Source: Sulfitobacter sp. EhC04 (GTDB lineage: Bacteria; Pseudomonadota; Alphaproteobacteria; Rhodobacterales; Rhodobacteraceae). From it: a stretch of 32,434 bases of DNA. Under the pieces are notes generated by a model, which was not told where the DNA came from, ran no database searches, and saw only the letters and a program-made list of their open reading frames with translations. Positions within the stretch are counted from its first letter, which is position 1. Each line of letters begins with the position of its first letter. This document shows positions 1 through 9,116 of this stretch, one piece after another. The stretch lies in the NCBI RefSeq assembly GCF_001650875.1, contig NZ_LXYI01000014.1:1-32434 (forward strand). The letters are read 5' to 3'. Made by a program: the position numbers and the translations under genes.

Positions 1-206
1 TAGACCGAGTTCAATGCAAATCCCCAGAGTTTTTCCACTCCCCAGTGACACCTGGCGTCCCCGAAACGACCGGTCAAGCCTTCCAGGAGCGTGAGCCTGG
101 CACGGTTAGGCAACTGCCGGCGGAGATCGGATCGGCGATGTTCGCCTTGCGACGGTTCCACGACTTGCGGCGGGCGCGCAGACTATCCGACTGTTGCCTC
201 ACCTCT
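1..206. other. Non-coding left edge
   Basis: I see no convincing gene here. The short open frames overlap one another in several frames and none resembles a known family. This stretch lies downstream of the stop of the minus-strand universal stress protein gene. No clear terminator hairpin was seen. Confidence 0.4.
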
Positions 207-665
207 TCAGCCGTTGCGGAAAAGCTCTGAATCCTCGACGACCTTTTGTGCCAGAAGAAGGCTGCAGCCCAGCGCGTCGCCCAAGCCGGCGGCGACCGAC
301 CGGGTCATCCAGCGCGCCCAGCGACCTTGCCGGTGATGCCCGACGACAACCAGATCGGCGGCGGTTTCGGTCGTGACACTTGTGATCCTCGCGACGGGGT
401 CGCCGAATTCTATGCGGACCTCGGGTGCCAGCCCCATGGCGGAAAGTCGTCGACGGCCTTCATCGAGGATCTCCTTGAAATCGGCTTCCTGGCGGGCAAA
501 CGCGTCAGCATCCGCGCCTTGCGCCAGTGCGCTGCCCGCGCCCGTCTCGACCACCGCCAGCAGGATCACCCCGGCACTTGTGATCTGCGCAAGCCGCGCC
601 CCTTCGCGTAGCGCCAGCCGCCCCTCGCGCGAGCCGTCGAAACACAGCAGAATTTTCGTATACAT
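207..665 (-). CDS. Universal stress protein, UspA family
   Basis: This 152-residue single-domain protein has the usual length for a one-domain Usp. The N-terminus YTKILLCFDGS matches the first beta strand and the conserved Asp of the family, and the C-terminal part ADLVVVGHHRQG matches the strand before the nucleotide loop. The classic ATP-binding spacing (Gly-x2-Gly-x9-Gly-Ser/Thr) is not present: after VVGHHRQG the next Gly is far away. It may therefore belong to the branch that does not bind ATP in the usual way. Such proteins are cytoplasmic and help survival under stress. The gene diverges from the MarR-efflux operon, and its start lies 22 bp from an inverted repeat, so the two units may share regulation. 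The family call is secure; the exact role is not. Confidence 0.88.
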   Translation of the reverse strand: MYTKILLCFDGSREGRLALREGARLAQITSAGVILLAVVETGAGSALAQGADADAFARQEADFKEILDEGRRRLSAMGLAPEVRIEFGDPVARITSVTTETAADLVVVGHHRQGRWARWMTRSVAAGLGDALGCSLLLAQKVVEDSELFRNG

Positions 666-686
666 CGATGACTCCCCCGGCCAGGA

Positions 687-711
687 ATGGCACTTGAAAG
701 GTAAGTGCCAT
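687..711. promoter_or_regulatory. Perfect inverted repeat, candidate operator
   Basis: Two 9-bp arms, ATGGCACTT and AAGTGCCAT, are perfect inverted repeats separated by 7 bp. The repeat sits between the divergent starts of the universal stress protein (665) and the MarR regulator (762). MarR-family repressors usually bind such dyads in the promoter of their own operon. I infer, without proof, that this is the MarR operator. Confidence 0.55.
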
Positions 712-723
712 GATACTAATTAG

Positions 724-743
724 GCTTGCAACTATTGGCAAGC
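724..743. promoter_or_regulatory. Second inverted repeat before the MarR gene
   Basis: GCTTGC and GCAAGC form 6-bp arms around an 8-bp spacer, 18 bp upstream of the MarR start. The TTGC-N8-GCAA core resembles typical MarR-type dyads. It could be a second operator covering the leader of the efflux operon. Confidence 0.4.
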
Positions 744-761
744 TGATGAAAGAAGAGGTCG

Positions 762-1232
762 ATGCAGGGCGACACCGATAAAATCGAGTTTCAGGAACCT
801 TTCGCGCGGTCCCTGGCAGCGTCGTCGCGGATGTGGAGACGGTATCTTGACCTCCGGTTTCGAGATCTCGACCTGTCGCAGGCAAGATGGAACGTGCTGT
901 TTGAATTGTCTCGAACCGCAAACAAAGAAGTAACGCAGGTCGAGCTGGCGCATAGCCTGGGGATCGAGGCGGCGACGCTGGTCCGCCTGTTGGACGGGCT
1001 CGAAGGGGCGGGTCTAATCGAACGCCGACCTTCGTCCAAGGACAGACGGGCAAAGACGCTTCACCTGACAAAGGCTGCGAACCCTCTGATCTTTCGGATG
1101 AAAGAGATTTCGGCCTCCAGCCGGGCAGAAATTCTCGAGGGTATTTCTACGCAGGATCTGCATGTAGCCACAACCGTTTTGAACCGCATCGTGTCCAGAC
1201 TGGAGAATTTGAGCAATGGTCAAAATGGATGA
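762..1232 (+). CDS. MarR family transcriptional regulator
   Basis: This 156-residue protein has a winged helix-turn-helix. The recognition region VTQVELAHSLGIEAATLVRLLDGLEGAGLIERR lies at about residues 65-97 and is followed by the wing SSKDRRAKTLHLT, with the Asp-Arg-Arg typical of MarR proteins. The gene leads an operon with a membrane fusion protein and a DHA2 transporter, and overlaps the next gene by 17 bases. This is the usual arrangement in which the regulator represses a drug-efflux pump and is released by a small lipophilic ligand. Two inverted repeats upstream are candidate autoregulatory operators. The inducing compound cannot be told from sequence. Confidence 0.9.
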   Translation: MQGDTDKIEFQEPFARSLAASSRMWRRYLDLRFRDLDLSQARWNVLFELSRTANKEVTQVELAHSLGIEAATLVRLLDGLEGAGLIERRPSSKDRRAKTLHLTKAANPLIFRMKEISASSRAEILEGISTQDLHVATTVLNRIVSRLENLSNGQNG

Positions 1233-2385
1233 TATAAAGACGGGTACAGCGGCTACGGATGTGGCGCCCGTGGACACACCGAAGCCGCCGCCCCTGCCCC
1301 GACGCCGCCACACGAGATGGACAAGACTGATCGTCTTCGGCGGCGTGGTGGTGATCGCCGTTTGGCAGGCTTCCCCGTGGCTCGCCGCACGGTTCACGCA
1401 GGTGCACATCAATGATGCGCGGATTGCGGCCAAGGTCGTTACCATCTCAAGCGAGGTCGCCGGGCGGGTCACGGCGATGCCCGTGCTTGTAGGGGACACC
1501 ATGGAAGAAGGCGGTCTTGTCGCTGCAATCGACCCTGCCTATGCACAGCCGCAGCTTGATGCAGTTTTGTCGAGACTTGCCGCAACCGATGCGCAGCTGG
1601 CAGAGTTTCGGGCACGTAAGGCGTTGCTTGGAAAACAGCTCTCCGCACGGCAGGACGCGGCCTACGCTGGCATAGCTGCCGCAGAGGCGAACCATGAGGC
1701 ATCACTTGCAAATTTGACCAACGCCCGGACCCGTCACGAAAGGGCAATCAAGCTTGCCAATCAGAAAATCACGTCGCAGCAAACCCTCGACGAGTCGCAG
1801 GCGGCATTGGACACCGCCGCCCAGCAGGAGCGTGCCGCTTTTGCCGCGATTGAAAGCGCACGGGCAAATCTGGCCATTGTCGAGGCCGACGGCGAACAGA
1901 TAAACGTATTGGACTCGCAGATTGCGTCCGCACTTGCCGGACGAGCAGGCATCGAGGCCGACCGCAGTCTAAAAGAGATCGACCTCGCCCACAGGACAAT
2001 TATTGCCCAGTTCGATGGCATCGTTGATGGGACCTTTGTGGATGTCGGGGAATATGTGACGCCGGGGACGCGCATAGCGATGTATCACGCACCGGACGAC
2101 GTCTGGATCGACGCCAACGTGAAAGAAACCGATCTCGGCAAACTTTTGGTCGGATCGCGGGCAAGCATCGCCGTCGACGCATTTCCGGGCCGGAAGTTTG
2201 AGGGCAAAGTCGTCGGCATGGGCGGTGCCGCGACCAGCCAGCTTGCGCTCCTGCCCAGCCCCAACCCTTCGGGCAATTTCACGAAAGTGACGCAGCGCGT
2301 ACCAATCCGTGTTTCGATCAACGCTTCCGAAACCGAACTGAGACCCGGAATGATGGTCGAGGTTTATATCGATGTCACAGACTGA
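1216..2385 (+). CDS. EmrA-like membrane fusion protein (HlyD family)
   Basis: This 389-residue periplasmic adaptor has a single N-terminal membrane segment at about residues 36-54 (LIVFGGVVVIAVWQASPW), then the biotinyl-lipoyl-like half VTISSEVAGRVTAMPVLVGDTMEEG. A long Ala/Gln/Glu-rich helical hairpin covers roughly 100-240. The second lipoyl half (IIAQFDGIVDGTFVDVGEYVTPG) and a beta-barrel with the conserved PGMMVEVYID ending follow. It would link an inner-membrane DHA2 exporter to an outer-membrane channel. The start overlaps the MarR gene; a later ATG at 1225 is possible. It overlaps the transporter by 14 bases, which suggests translational coupling. No outer-membrane factor gene is in the window, so a TolC-like protein must come from elsewhere. 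Confidence 0.92.
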   Translation: MVKMDDIKTGTAATDVAPVDTPKPPPLPRRRHTRWTRLIVFGGVVVIAVWQASPWLAARFTQVHINDARIAAKVVTISSEVAGRVTAMPVLVGDTMEEGGLVAAIDPAYAQPQLDAVLSRLAATDAQLAEFRARKALLGKQLSARQDAAYAGIAAAEANHEASLANLTNARTRHERAIKLANQKITSQQTLDESQAALDTAAQQERAAFAAIESARANLAIVEADGEQINVLDSQIASALAGRAGIEADRSLKEIDLAHRTIIAQFDGIVDGTFVDVGEYVTPGTRIAMYHAPDDVWIDANVKETDLGKLLVGSRASIAVDAFPGRKFEGKVVGMGGAATSQLALLPSPNPSGNFTKVTQRVPIRVSINASETELRPGMMVEVYIDVTD

Positions 2386-3922
2386 CCGATATTTCGAACG
2401 TTACGGCCCAGCCTACAAGTGGCTGGCCACCGGGACAATCATGATCGCGACGATTTCGGTCGTGTTGTCCACGACGATTGTGAACGTCGCCATCCCGGCG
2501 GTCATGGGGGCATTCGGCATCAGCGCGGTGCAGGCCCAATGGATTTCGACGGGCTTTCTGGCGGCCATGACCGCGACGATGCTGCTGGCCGACTGGGCCA
2601 ACCGCGCTTTCGGGATGCGGCTGACGATGAATGCCGCGATGGGCGTATTCTTCATAGGTTCAATCCTTGGTGGCCTCGCGCCCAACGAGACAGTGCTGAC
2701 CCTGGCCCGCGTCGTGCAGGGTGCGGCGGCGGGCGTCGTTCAACCGCTGGCCATGATCATGTTGTTCAAGGTCTTTCCGCCCAACAAACGTGGGGCGGCC
2801 ATGGGGATCTATGGTGTCGGCGTGGTACTGGCGCCAGCTCTGGGTCCCTGGATTGGCGGGGTACTCATGGATGCTTTCAACTGGCGTTTTGTCTTCTACC
2901 TGGGCCTGCCCTTTTCTGGCCTTGCCATCTTGCTGTCGAACCTGTTTTTACCTAGCCGCGAAGAAAGCGGCCCGATTCCGGCCTTCGACTTCATCGGGGT
3001 GGCGATCCTGTCCATCTTTCTTGCCGTACTGCTCAGCACACTGTCGAATGCGCAGCGGCTTGGATGGGAATCCAACACCATCCTGTCGGGTTTCACGATT
3101 TCCATCGCGTCAGCCATCGCCTTTGTCGTCTGGGAGATGAAAACCGCGAAACCCATGCTCGACATGCGCCTTTTTGCGAATTTTGCCTTCTCCTCGGCCT
3201 CGGTCGTCGCCTTCATCATGGGGGCGGGACTATTCGGGTCTACCTATCTCCTTCCGGTTTTCGTTCAGCAGATCCAAGGCATGACGCCGACGCAGGCCGG
3301 CCTTCTTCTGATGCCGTCGGGGTTCGCGATGCTGCTGGTCTTTCCCATTGCGGGGCGATTGTCTGACAGGGTTCCGGCGCCGATTATGATCGGCTTCGGC
3401 ATGGTCGTCTTTGCCGGGTCCTCCTGGCTGATGGCCGCTGCAAATGTCCATACGGCCTTCTGGACCTTGGCATGGTGGACGATCCTGTCGCGCGTCGGGC
3501 TGGGTCTGGTGTTTCCCGCCATTTCGTCAGGGGCGCTCAAGGTTCTCCCGCCGCACCTTCTGGGCCAGGGCTCGGGTGCATCGAACTTCGTAAGGCAACT
3601 TGGCGGCGCCTTCGGCGTGAACCTTCTCACCGTTTTCATCGAGCGGCGCACAATCATGCATGCGGATGCCTTTGCCGCGACCCAGACCAGCGACAACGCC
3701 ACAACGATGGAGCTTCTGCACGAGGTGGCCGGCCTCCTGCACGCGTCGGGACTGCCAGATGCGCAACTCATGCCCGCCGCGTCATCGTACCTGGGCCAGA
3801 CCGTGATGATCCAGTCGTCGAACGCGGCCTTTCAGGACGGCTTCCTGATCGTATGCGGTATATTCCTGCTCGCGCTGGTCCCGACCTGGTTCATGTGGCG
3901 CGCGCCTCGCTCTGATATCTAG
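2372..3922 (+). CDS. EmrB-like DHA2 family multidrug exporter
   Basis: This 516-residue major facilitator protein of the 14-helix DHA2 drug:H+ antiporter type matches the length of EmrB. The first helix contains TISVVLSTTIVNVAIPAVMGAFG, matching motif D1 of the family (the Asp found in many members is Ser/Thr here). GAAAGVVQPLAMIMLFKVFPPNKRGAAMGIYGVGVVLAPALGPWIGG covers motifs B and C, which mark antiporters. It sits in the inner membrane and, with the adaptor encoded just upstream, would export lipophilic compounds across both membranes. The gene is the last of the MarR operon. No strong terminator hairpin is visible after the stop. Confidence 0.93.
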   Translation: MSQTDRYFERYGPAYKWLATGTIMIATISVVLSTTIVNVAIPAVMGAFGISAVQAQWISTGFLAAMTATMLLADWANRAFGMRLTMNAAMGVFFIGSILGGLAPNETVLTLARVVQGAAAGVVQPLAMIMLFKVFPPNKRGAAMGIYGVGVVLAPALGPWIGGVLMDAFNWRFVFYLGLPFSGLAILLSNLFLPSREESGPIPAFDFIGVAILSIFLAVLLSTLSNAQRLGWESNTILSGFTISIASAIAFVVWEMKTAKPMLDMRLFANFAFSSASVVAFIMGAGLFGSTYLLPVFVQQIQGMTPTQAGLLLMPSGFAMLLVFPIAGRLSDRVPAPIMIGFGMVVFAGSSWLMAAANVHTAFWTLAWWTILSRVGLGLVFPAISSGALKVLPPHLLGQGSGASNFVRQLGGAFGVNLLTVFIERRTIMHADAFAATQTSDNATTMELLHEVAGLLHASGLPDAQLMPAASSYLGQTVMIQSSNAAFQDGFLIVCGIFLLALVPTWFMWRAPRSDI

Positions 3923-4131
3923 ACGCCATGCTCGCCTGGCGCGCCGGCCGTGCAGTCTCGCCACCAAACTCGCCGACGCGATACGTCCGCCATCATATCG
4001 TCAGCTCGGAGCGCAACAAGGCATGCCGCCGCGCCGTTGATGTAACTGGTGTCACGGTGCACCTAAAAAGGGTCATCCTCAATTTGTGTGGCGCGGCTAT
4101 CCTGAGACTGGAAAATTCAGGAGGGATAGTC
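3923..4131. other. Intergenic stretch before the transposase remnant
   Basis: No gene is supported. The sequence GTGCACCTAAAAAGGGTC near 4057-4074 may be the left terminal repeat of the decayed ISL3-type element that follows, but I could not find a matching right end. Confidence 0.3.
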
Positions 4132-5262
4132 ATGCTTTCGAAGCACCACTGCTCGCCTGGGAGCGATGTTTCAGTTCAAAGCGTTGAGCGAAGTGAATCC
4201 GGCAGGTGGATTGTATCGGGCAGTCTTACACCAAACGGCATCTGCCCAGACTGTGGATTGCATTCACCACGTCGCCAGGGCTGGCGGCGTCGGCGGCTGC
4301 AGGATTATCCCGCGCATTGAGACGAGGTAACGGTTGATCTCGCGGTTTGCCGTTGGCGATGTTTGGCGCTCGCTTGCCCGCGCCGAACTTTCTCGGACCA
4401 GATCGCCTTGATTGCGCGGCGCACTTCGCGTGTCGGGGAGATTGTCAGCCTTCTTGGGCATGCGGTCGGCATGGCGCGCAACCTGGCCAATGACGACATC
4501 GTCCGGCTGATCCTCGACTACACGGTGATCAAGACGCGTATCGACAAGAAAGCCACCAACATCCCGTTTCTGGCGGCCATTGGCGTGCGCCGCCCCTCTC
4601 GGCAGATTTCATCGCAATCGCCTGCCGGGCAATGGACGGGTAGAAAGTGCGGATCTCGATCATGAATATGGGCGGTGAAAGTAAAGCTATCTGGGCCGAG
4701 TTTCTCGGCGATCTCGACGCGCGCGGCCTGAAGCCACCGGAATTTGTCATTTTCGACGGCGCTCCCGGACTTGAGGCCGCGCTGGTCGCGCTTTGGGGCG
4801 AGGGTCTTGGCCGTCCAGCGCTGCCTCGACCACAAGCATCGCAACCTTCTAGACCACGTCCCGAAACGCATGCAGGACGAGTTGGCCGAGGACTACCGCG
4901 ACATGATCTATGCCGCAAACGCGGTTGAAGTCGACAAGCGTCGCAAGGCGTTCCTGCTCAGATGGCAGTTGAAATGCCGCACGGTGGCGGACAATCTGGA
5001 AGAGGTTGGAGACCGGCTGTTCACCTTCACCCGGCTGGACCCGCCGCAGTAGAAATCAGCCCGCATGACAAGCGCCATCGAGCGCCTGAACGAGGAGTTC
5101 CGCCGCCACATCAAAACCCAAACCGTGCTGCCCTGCGCCGAAACCGTGCCGATGCTTCTCCGGACGCTGATGGCATCGGGCCAGACCCAGATGCGGAAAG
5201 TGGATGGTTGGGAAACGCTGGATCAGCCCATCGCACCGATCAGCCTTGACCTCGCGGCCTGA
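4132..5262 (+). pseudogene. Chimeric decayed transposase: ISL3 N-terminus joined to IS256 C-terminus
   Basis: A good ribosome site (AGGAGG, 6 bases before ATG) starts an ISL3-like N-terminus with the Cys-x2-Cys zinc ribbon ICPDCG and the second pair CLALACPRRTF. The reading is broken by TGA at 4318, where relatives carry Gly. It continues as FSDQIALIARRTSRVGEIV to about 4465. It then runs in frame into an IS256 (Mutator) transposase: LANDDIVRLILD, KTRIDKKATN, FVIFDGAPGLEAALVALWGE, HKHRNLLDHVPKRM and AIERLNEEFRRHIKTQTVLPC. The IS256 part carries a 41-bp palindromic insertion at 4594, TAG at 4641 where relatives have Gln, a frameshift near 4800 and TAG at 5050 where relatives have Trp. It cannot make an active enzyme. 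Family assignments come from remembered conserved blocks. Confidence 0.85.
4594..4634 (+). repeat. Palindromic element copy A (41 bp)
   Basis: The 41 bases begin CCCTCTCGGCAG, have a degenerate centre (ATTTCATCGCAAT) and end CGCCTGCCGGGCAATG. The insert lies exactly between codons for Arg (CGC) and Asp (GAC) of the conserved IS256 block IGVRR-DGQKV, so the empty site can be inferred. CGGCAG and CTGCCG form the stem. The insert shifts the frame. It shares its start, its CTGCCGG block and its length with three other copies in the window. Confidence 0.75.
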
Positions 5263-5585
5263 TCAGGCCCAAATCCCCATACCCGGAGAACGCCGCCAGA
5301 GAATTTCCACGAGTTTCGGGACACCACCGATCATCGCTCCAGATAGCGCTCTCCAGAAGGAGCCGGGCGTGACGTTGGGTCGGCATCTTTTTCAAACGTC
5401 GCGAACAGATTTTAATTCGGTGATCATTTATAAGCCTCGCTTCGGCGAACCCGGAAAATTGGCTCATTTTTCAATTTCCGAAATGTCTACGTGAGGAGGT
5501 GATCGGGGCCGTCTCGACGCAAGCCAGGCTGGACGATCACAAAGGTCGTAATTTTTTGTAGATAATGGGGCATTTTCAAGGACTG
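5263..5585. other. Intergenic stretch between IS remnant and sulfatase gene
   Basis: No gene is supported in these 323 bases. The part near 5290-5325 (AGAATTTCCACGAGTTTCGG followed by GACACC) resembles the terminal repeat region of IS256-type elements and probably marks the right end of the remnant. The rest (about 5330-5585) is the 3' flank of the minus-strand sulfatase gene, and I see no clear terminator. Confidence 0.35.
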
Positions 5586-7178
5586 TCAGGCTAGTGACGT
5601 GGGTGTAAGAGACCGGTCGCGAAGGGAAATCATTTCGCGCAATAGCCGATGCAACAATGACTGTCGCATCGCGCCATGGTCCGGGTCGCTCCAAAGATTC
5701 GTCATTTCTTCGGGGTCTTCGGCAAGATTATACAGCTCACCCCAGTCGGAGCCTTCCCAGACCGAGAGTCGCCATTTGTCGGTGATATAGCTCATCAGCC
5801 CTGCCTTAGCTTCAGGGTCTTTGAAAACCGCCATCCCATGATCGTCGATCAGGATGCCTTCACGCGGTGCGACGCTTGCATCGAACAAATCGTGGCCTTG
5901 GTTGCCGAAATAGGTCTGCAAACCGGCGCGCGCCAGAACGGTTGCTCCGATATCAATAGTTCCACCCAGATCCTGACGAACCTCGCCTTTGGTACCCTCG
6001 GGATCCTGCCAAACAAAAGGTACGCGGACAACGCCTTGAAAATGCAGACCAAGCTTAAGAATGACCCCGTGATCACCCATGTAGTCGCCATGGTCCGACG
6101 TAAAGATGATCACCGTGTTGGCCCGCACTTCGGGCGTCAGCGACTCAAGCACCCGACCAACTGCATCATCGACCATGCTGATCATGCCGTAATTCAATGC
6201 AATCGCTTCTTGAGCGTGGCGCGCACTGACGGGCACGGGCCATTGAGCATCAGGTTCAGCGGCTCCTTTTTCATAGGCGAACCACAGGCCCGGCGGCATG
6301 TCATCGATGGTCATCGGTTTGTGGTGCGACACGGGAACCGGAATATCGTCAGGATTATACATGTCCCAATATTTGCCCGGAGGTGTGAACGGGTGGTGCG
6401 GGTCTGGGAACGAGCAGGTCACGAAAAAGGGCCGCCCTTCAGCACTTTCCTGATGGTATTTCAGATAGTTGATGGTTTCATTAGCAACATAAGCCGTTGG
6501 ATATAGCTCTTCCGGTATAGAGGTGCGCCATGACTGAACTACGCTGATAGTGTCGTCAGGTATCGCATTTGCCTTGCCGCGCAACGAATCCGGGTCGGGG
6601 TGCCGGGCGTTGAACCAACTGGTATAATCGCCCTGCACCCGGTCAGAGTGGGACGCAGCAAGCCGCACGGTGTCATAGCCGTAGTAGGGCATCTTGGGTA
6701 CGGCACGATGCGGATCCTCATGCCACTTGGGGTTTACCTCGGCGTCGTAATCCGGGCCATTTCGGCGGCGGCGCATGGCCTCTTGCAACTCGGCCGGGGG
6801 CGCTTTGCGGTCAGGGTTTGCGGGCGGGCGCGGGCCGGGGGGACGGCCAGTGACGTTTTGCAGATGCGATTTTCCGAACAGAGCGGTGCGCCAGCCGGCA
6901 GCGCGCAACAGGTCAACAAAGGTCACCGCGTCGCGGTCCAGCGCGATGCCGTTGGTGCGTACCCCGTGTACCATCGGGGTGCGCCCGGTCATCAGTGTCG
7001 CCCGGTTGGGCTGGCATAGCGGAGACGAGACGTAGAACTTGTCAAATCGCGTGCCTTGGTTGGCCAAGGCGTCGATGTTGGGGGTTTTCAGCACCTCATT
7101 GCCATAACACCCCAGATGATCCCAACGCTGCTGGTCGGTCAGGAAAACAATAAAGTTCGGTTTCGTGGCATCGCCCAT
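5586..7178 (-). CDS. Type I sulfatase (formylglycine-dependent), cytoplasmic
   Basis: This 530-residue member of the alkaline phosphatase/sulfatase superfamily starts with the metal-binding block PNFIVFLTDQQRWDHLGCYG. The activation motif Cys-x-Pro-x-Arg is present as CQPNRATLMTG at about residues 54-64, so the Cys would be converted to formylglycine. VIIFTSDHGDYMGDHG supplies the second metal-binding Asp-His pair. It hydrolyses sulfate esters (less likely phosphonate monoesters; the family overlaps). There is no signal peptide, so it should act in the cytoplasm on an imported substrate. It lies 13 bases after a TRAP permease gene and is the last gene of that operon. The start is supported by AGGGAT about 6 bases upstream. 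The substrate (choline sulfate, aryl or sugar sulfate) cannot be fixed. Confidence 0.9.
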   Translation of the reverse strand: MGDATKPNFIVFLTDQQRWDHLGCYGNEVLKTPNIDALANQGTRFDKFYVSSPLCQPNRATLMTGRTPMVHGVRTNGIALDRDAVTFVDLLRAAGWRTALFGKSHLQNVTGRPPGPRPPANPDRKAPPAELQEAMRRRRNGPDYDAEVNPKWHEDPHRAVPKMPYYGYDTVRLAASHSDRVQGDYTSWFNARHPDPDSLRGKANAIPDDTISVVQSWRTSIPEELYPTAYVANETINYLKYHQESAEGRPFFVTCSFPDPHHPFTPPGKYWDMYNPDDIPVPVSHHKPMTIDDMPPGLWFAYEKGAAEPDAQWPVPVSARHAQEAIALNYGMISMVDDAVGRVLESLTPEVRANTVIIFTSDHGDYMGDHGVILKLGLHFQGVVRVPFVWQDPEGTKGEVRQDLGGTIDIGATVLARAGLQTYFGNQGHDLFDASVAPREGILIDDHGMAVFKDPEAKAGLMSYITDKWRLSVWEGSDWGELYNLAEDPEEMTNLWSDPDHGAMRQSLLHRLLREMISLRDRSLTPTSLA

Positions 7179-7191
7179 GACATATCCCTAT

Positions 7192-9111
7192 TTATGTTGC
7201 GTTTACGATGTTGTCCTCTGTGGCCAAGCCGGGGATTTCGCGCACAAGCATCAGCCTGAGAGCAATAATCGCCAACAACGGCAGACCTGCCAGATTGATC
7301 CAAATCCCATAGGTTGTGGCGTCATCGGGCAAAAGGAAACAGGCCCCGGCCAGAACCGCGACCCCGCGTTCCCACCCCAAAAGGCGGCGCGATGCGTAAC
7401 CAACCAGCCCGGAGCTGATCAGCGCGACCCCTAGAACCGCTGTCGCCACGGCAACGACAATGCGCCACGGGTCGCCTATCATCAGCAAGGACGGTGAATA
7501 GACAAACAGAAACGGCAGAACGAAGGCGGGCCATGAAAACTGCACCGCCTTCCAGCCCACTTTCATCGGTGGGGCACCGCCGATATTGGCCGCTGCAAAC
7601 GCAGCGACCGCAATTGGTGGCGTGATCAGCGACATCATACCAAAGAAAAAGATGAACATATGCGCGCTGATTGGGGTAAGCCCCAGTTCAACCAGTGACG
7701 GCGCGGTCAAGGTTGCCAGCAACAGGTAAACCCCCAGTGTCGGAAGGCCCATACCCATGATGATCGACAGAATGGCGGCTGTGATCAGCAACAGGAACAA
7801 GCTGCTTTCGCCAATGCTGACCAGTTGCAACGTAAGGCCAAAGGACACCGCAGTGATATTGAGAACGCCTATGATCGCTCCGGCACAGGCGCCAATGATG
7901 ATGATGTCGGCAACGGTTCTGCCCCCGCTCACCACTGCGTGAAACACTCCGCGCAGGGTCAACCGGGTTGGCCCGTAGCTGCGCAAAAAACCGAGAAACA
8001 GCGTTACGGCAGTGGCATAGGCCACGGCGCGTTCGGCTTCCAGATTGTATTTGAACAGACCCGTGATAAGTACGGCAAATGGAATAATGTAATGACCGCC
8101 CTTGCCCAATACTGTCATGGCACGCGGCAGGTCGGCACGTTTCAGCGCGGTGATTCCTTTGCGTGCGGCCAATAGATCGGCCTGAATGAACAGGCAGGTA
8201 TAATAGAGCAAACCAGGGATCAGCGCGGCCAGTGCGACTTCGGCATAGGGCACATTCAGGAACTCGGCCATCAGAAAGGCGACGGCGCCCATCACCGGCG
8301 GCAATAATTGCCCCCCGGTCGAGGCTGACGCTTCAATTGCCGAGGCGTCAGATGGGGAATAGCCGGATTTCTTCATCATCGGGATGGTGATCACCCCAGT
8401 TGATGCAACATTGGCAACTGCGCTGCCCGACACCGACCCAAACAGCGCTGACGCGGCGATGGCAATCTTTGCGGTGCCGCCGCGAAACCGGCCCATTGCA
8501 GCCAGTGACAGATCGGTGAAGAACGCACCACCCCCCGCAACATTTAGGATGTTGCCGAACAGAACAAACGACACGACGATTGTGGATGTCACCAGCAAAG
8601 GCAGGCCAAGGATCCCATTGGGATCAATGGTCAGATAGCTGAGAAGCCGACCGGGCCGCACCTGGCGTCCTTCCAGGTGGCCGGGCAGGTAATGAGCAAA
8701 CAGCCCGACGATCAAGAACGCCACTAGTATCAGACAAAGCGTCAGTCCGGCGACCCGCCGCAGCGCCTCGACCAGCAGCGGAATCAGGATCGCGCCGCAG
8801 ATGATTGCAGGCATCGGTTTGATGATCATTGTCGGCAATAAAACAGGGTACATCACCGCAAGGTATCCGCAGGTCACGAACCCCGTAGTTGCGGCGACAA
8901 TACCAAACCACCAGCCGAAGGTTCGCCCGGTCCAAGGCTCTGTTTCGGCTGGCAGAAAGATAGTGGCAAGGGTGAGGCCCAATGCAAAGGACATATACTG
9001 TTCTTTGTAAACGCTCAGCGTCAAGAGCTGCAGAACGTCCAAGGCCCACACCAAGGCACCTGCTACGATCAACACCGCAACGGCATTCTTTATCGGTGTT
9101 ATCGGGTGCAT
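7192..9111 (-). CDS. TRAP transporter fused permease (TAXI type, DctQM fusion)
   Basis: This 639-residue, highly hydrophobic protein has the small-subunit-like N-terminal helices fused to the 12-helix large DctM-like domain, as is usual for TAXI-type TRAP systems. Family blocks seen are FGSVSGSAVANVASTGVITIPMM and EASASTGGQLLPPVMGAVAFLMAE (about residues 230-285), and IIMGMGLPTLGVYLLLATL and SAHMFIFFFGMMSLITPPIAVAAF (about 460-515). These are the conserved ion/substrate regions of the DctM family. It would use an ion gradient to import the ligand delivered by the TAXI receptor encoded 5 bases upstream. The downstream sulfatase suggests a sulfated or sulfonated organic anion, which is an inference from context. 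Confidence 0.93.
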   Translation of the reverse strand: MHPITPIKNAVAVLIVAGALVWALDVLQLLTLSVYKEQYMSFALGLTLATIFLPAETEPWTGRTFGWWFGIVAATTGFVTCGYLAVMYPVLLPTMIIKPMPAIICGAILIPLLVEALRRVAGLTLCLILVAFLIVGLFAHYLPGHLEGRQVRPGRLLSYLTIDPNGILGLPLLVTSTIVVSFVLFGNILNVAGGGAFFTDLSLAAMGRFRGGTAKIAIAASALFGSVSGSAVANVASTGVITIPMMKKSGYSPSDASAIEASASTGGQLLPPVMGAVAFLMAEFLNVPYAEVALAALIPGLLYYTCLFIQADLLAARKGITALKRADLPRAMTVLGKGGHYIIPFAVLITGLFKYNLEAERAVAYATAVTLFLGFLRSYGPTRLTLRGVFHAVVSGGRTVADIIIIGACAGAIIGVLNITAVSFGLTLQLVSIGESSLFLLLITAAILSIIMGMGLPTLGVYLLLATLTAPSLVELGLTPISAHMFIFFFGMMSLITPPIAVAAFAAANIGGAPPMKVGWKAVQFSWPAFVLPFLFVYSPSLLMIGDPWRIVVAVATAVLGVALISSGLVGYASRRLLGWERGVAVLAGACFLLPDDATTYGIWINLAGLPLLAIIALRLMLVREIPGLATEDNIVNAT

Positions 9112-9116
9112 CGGGC

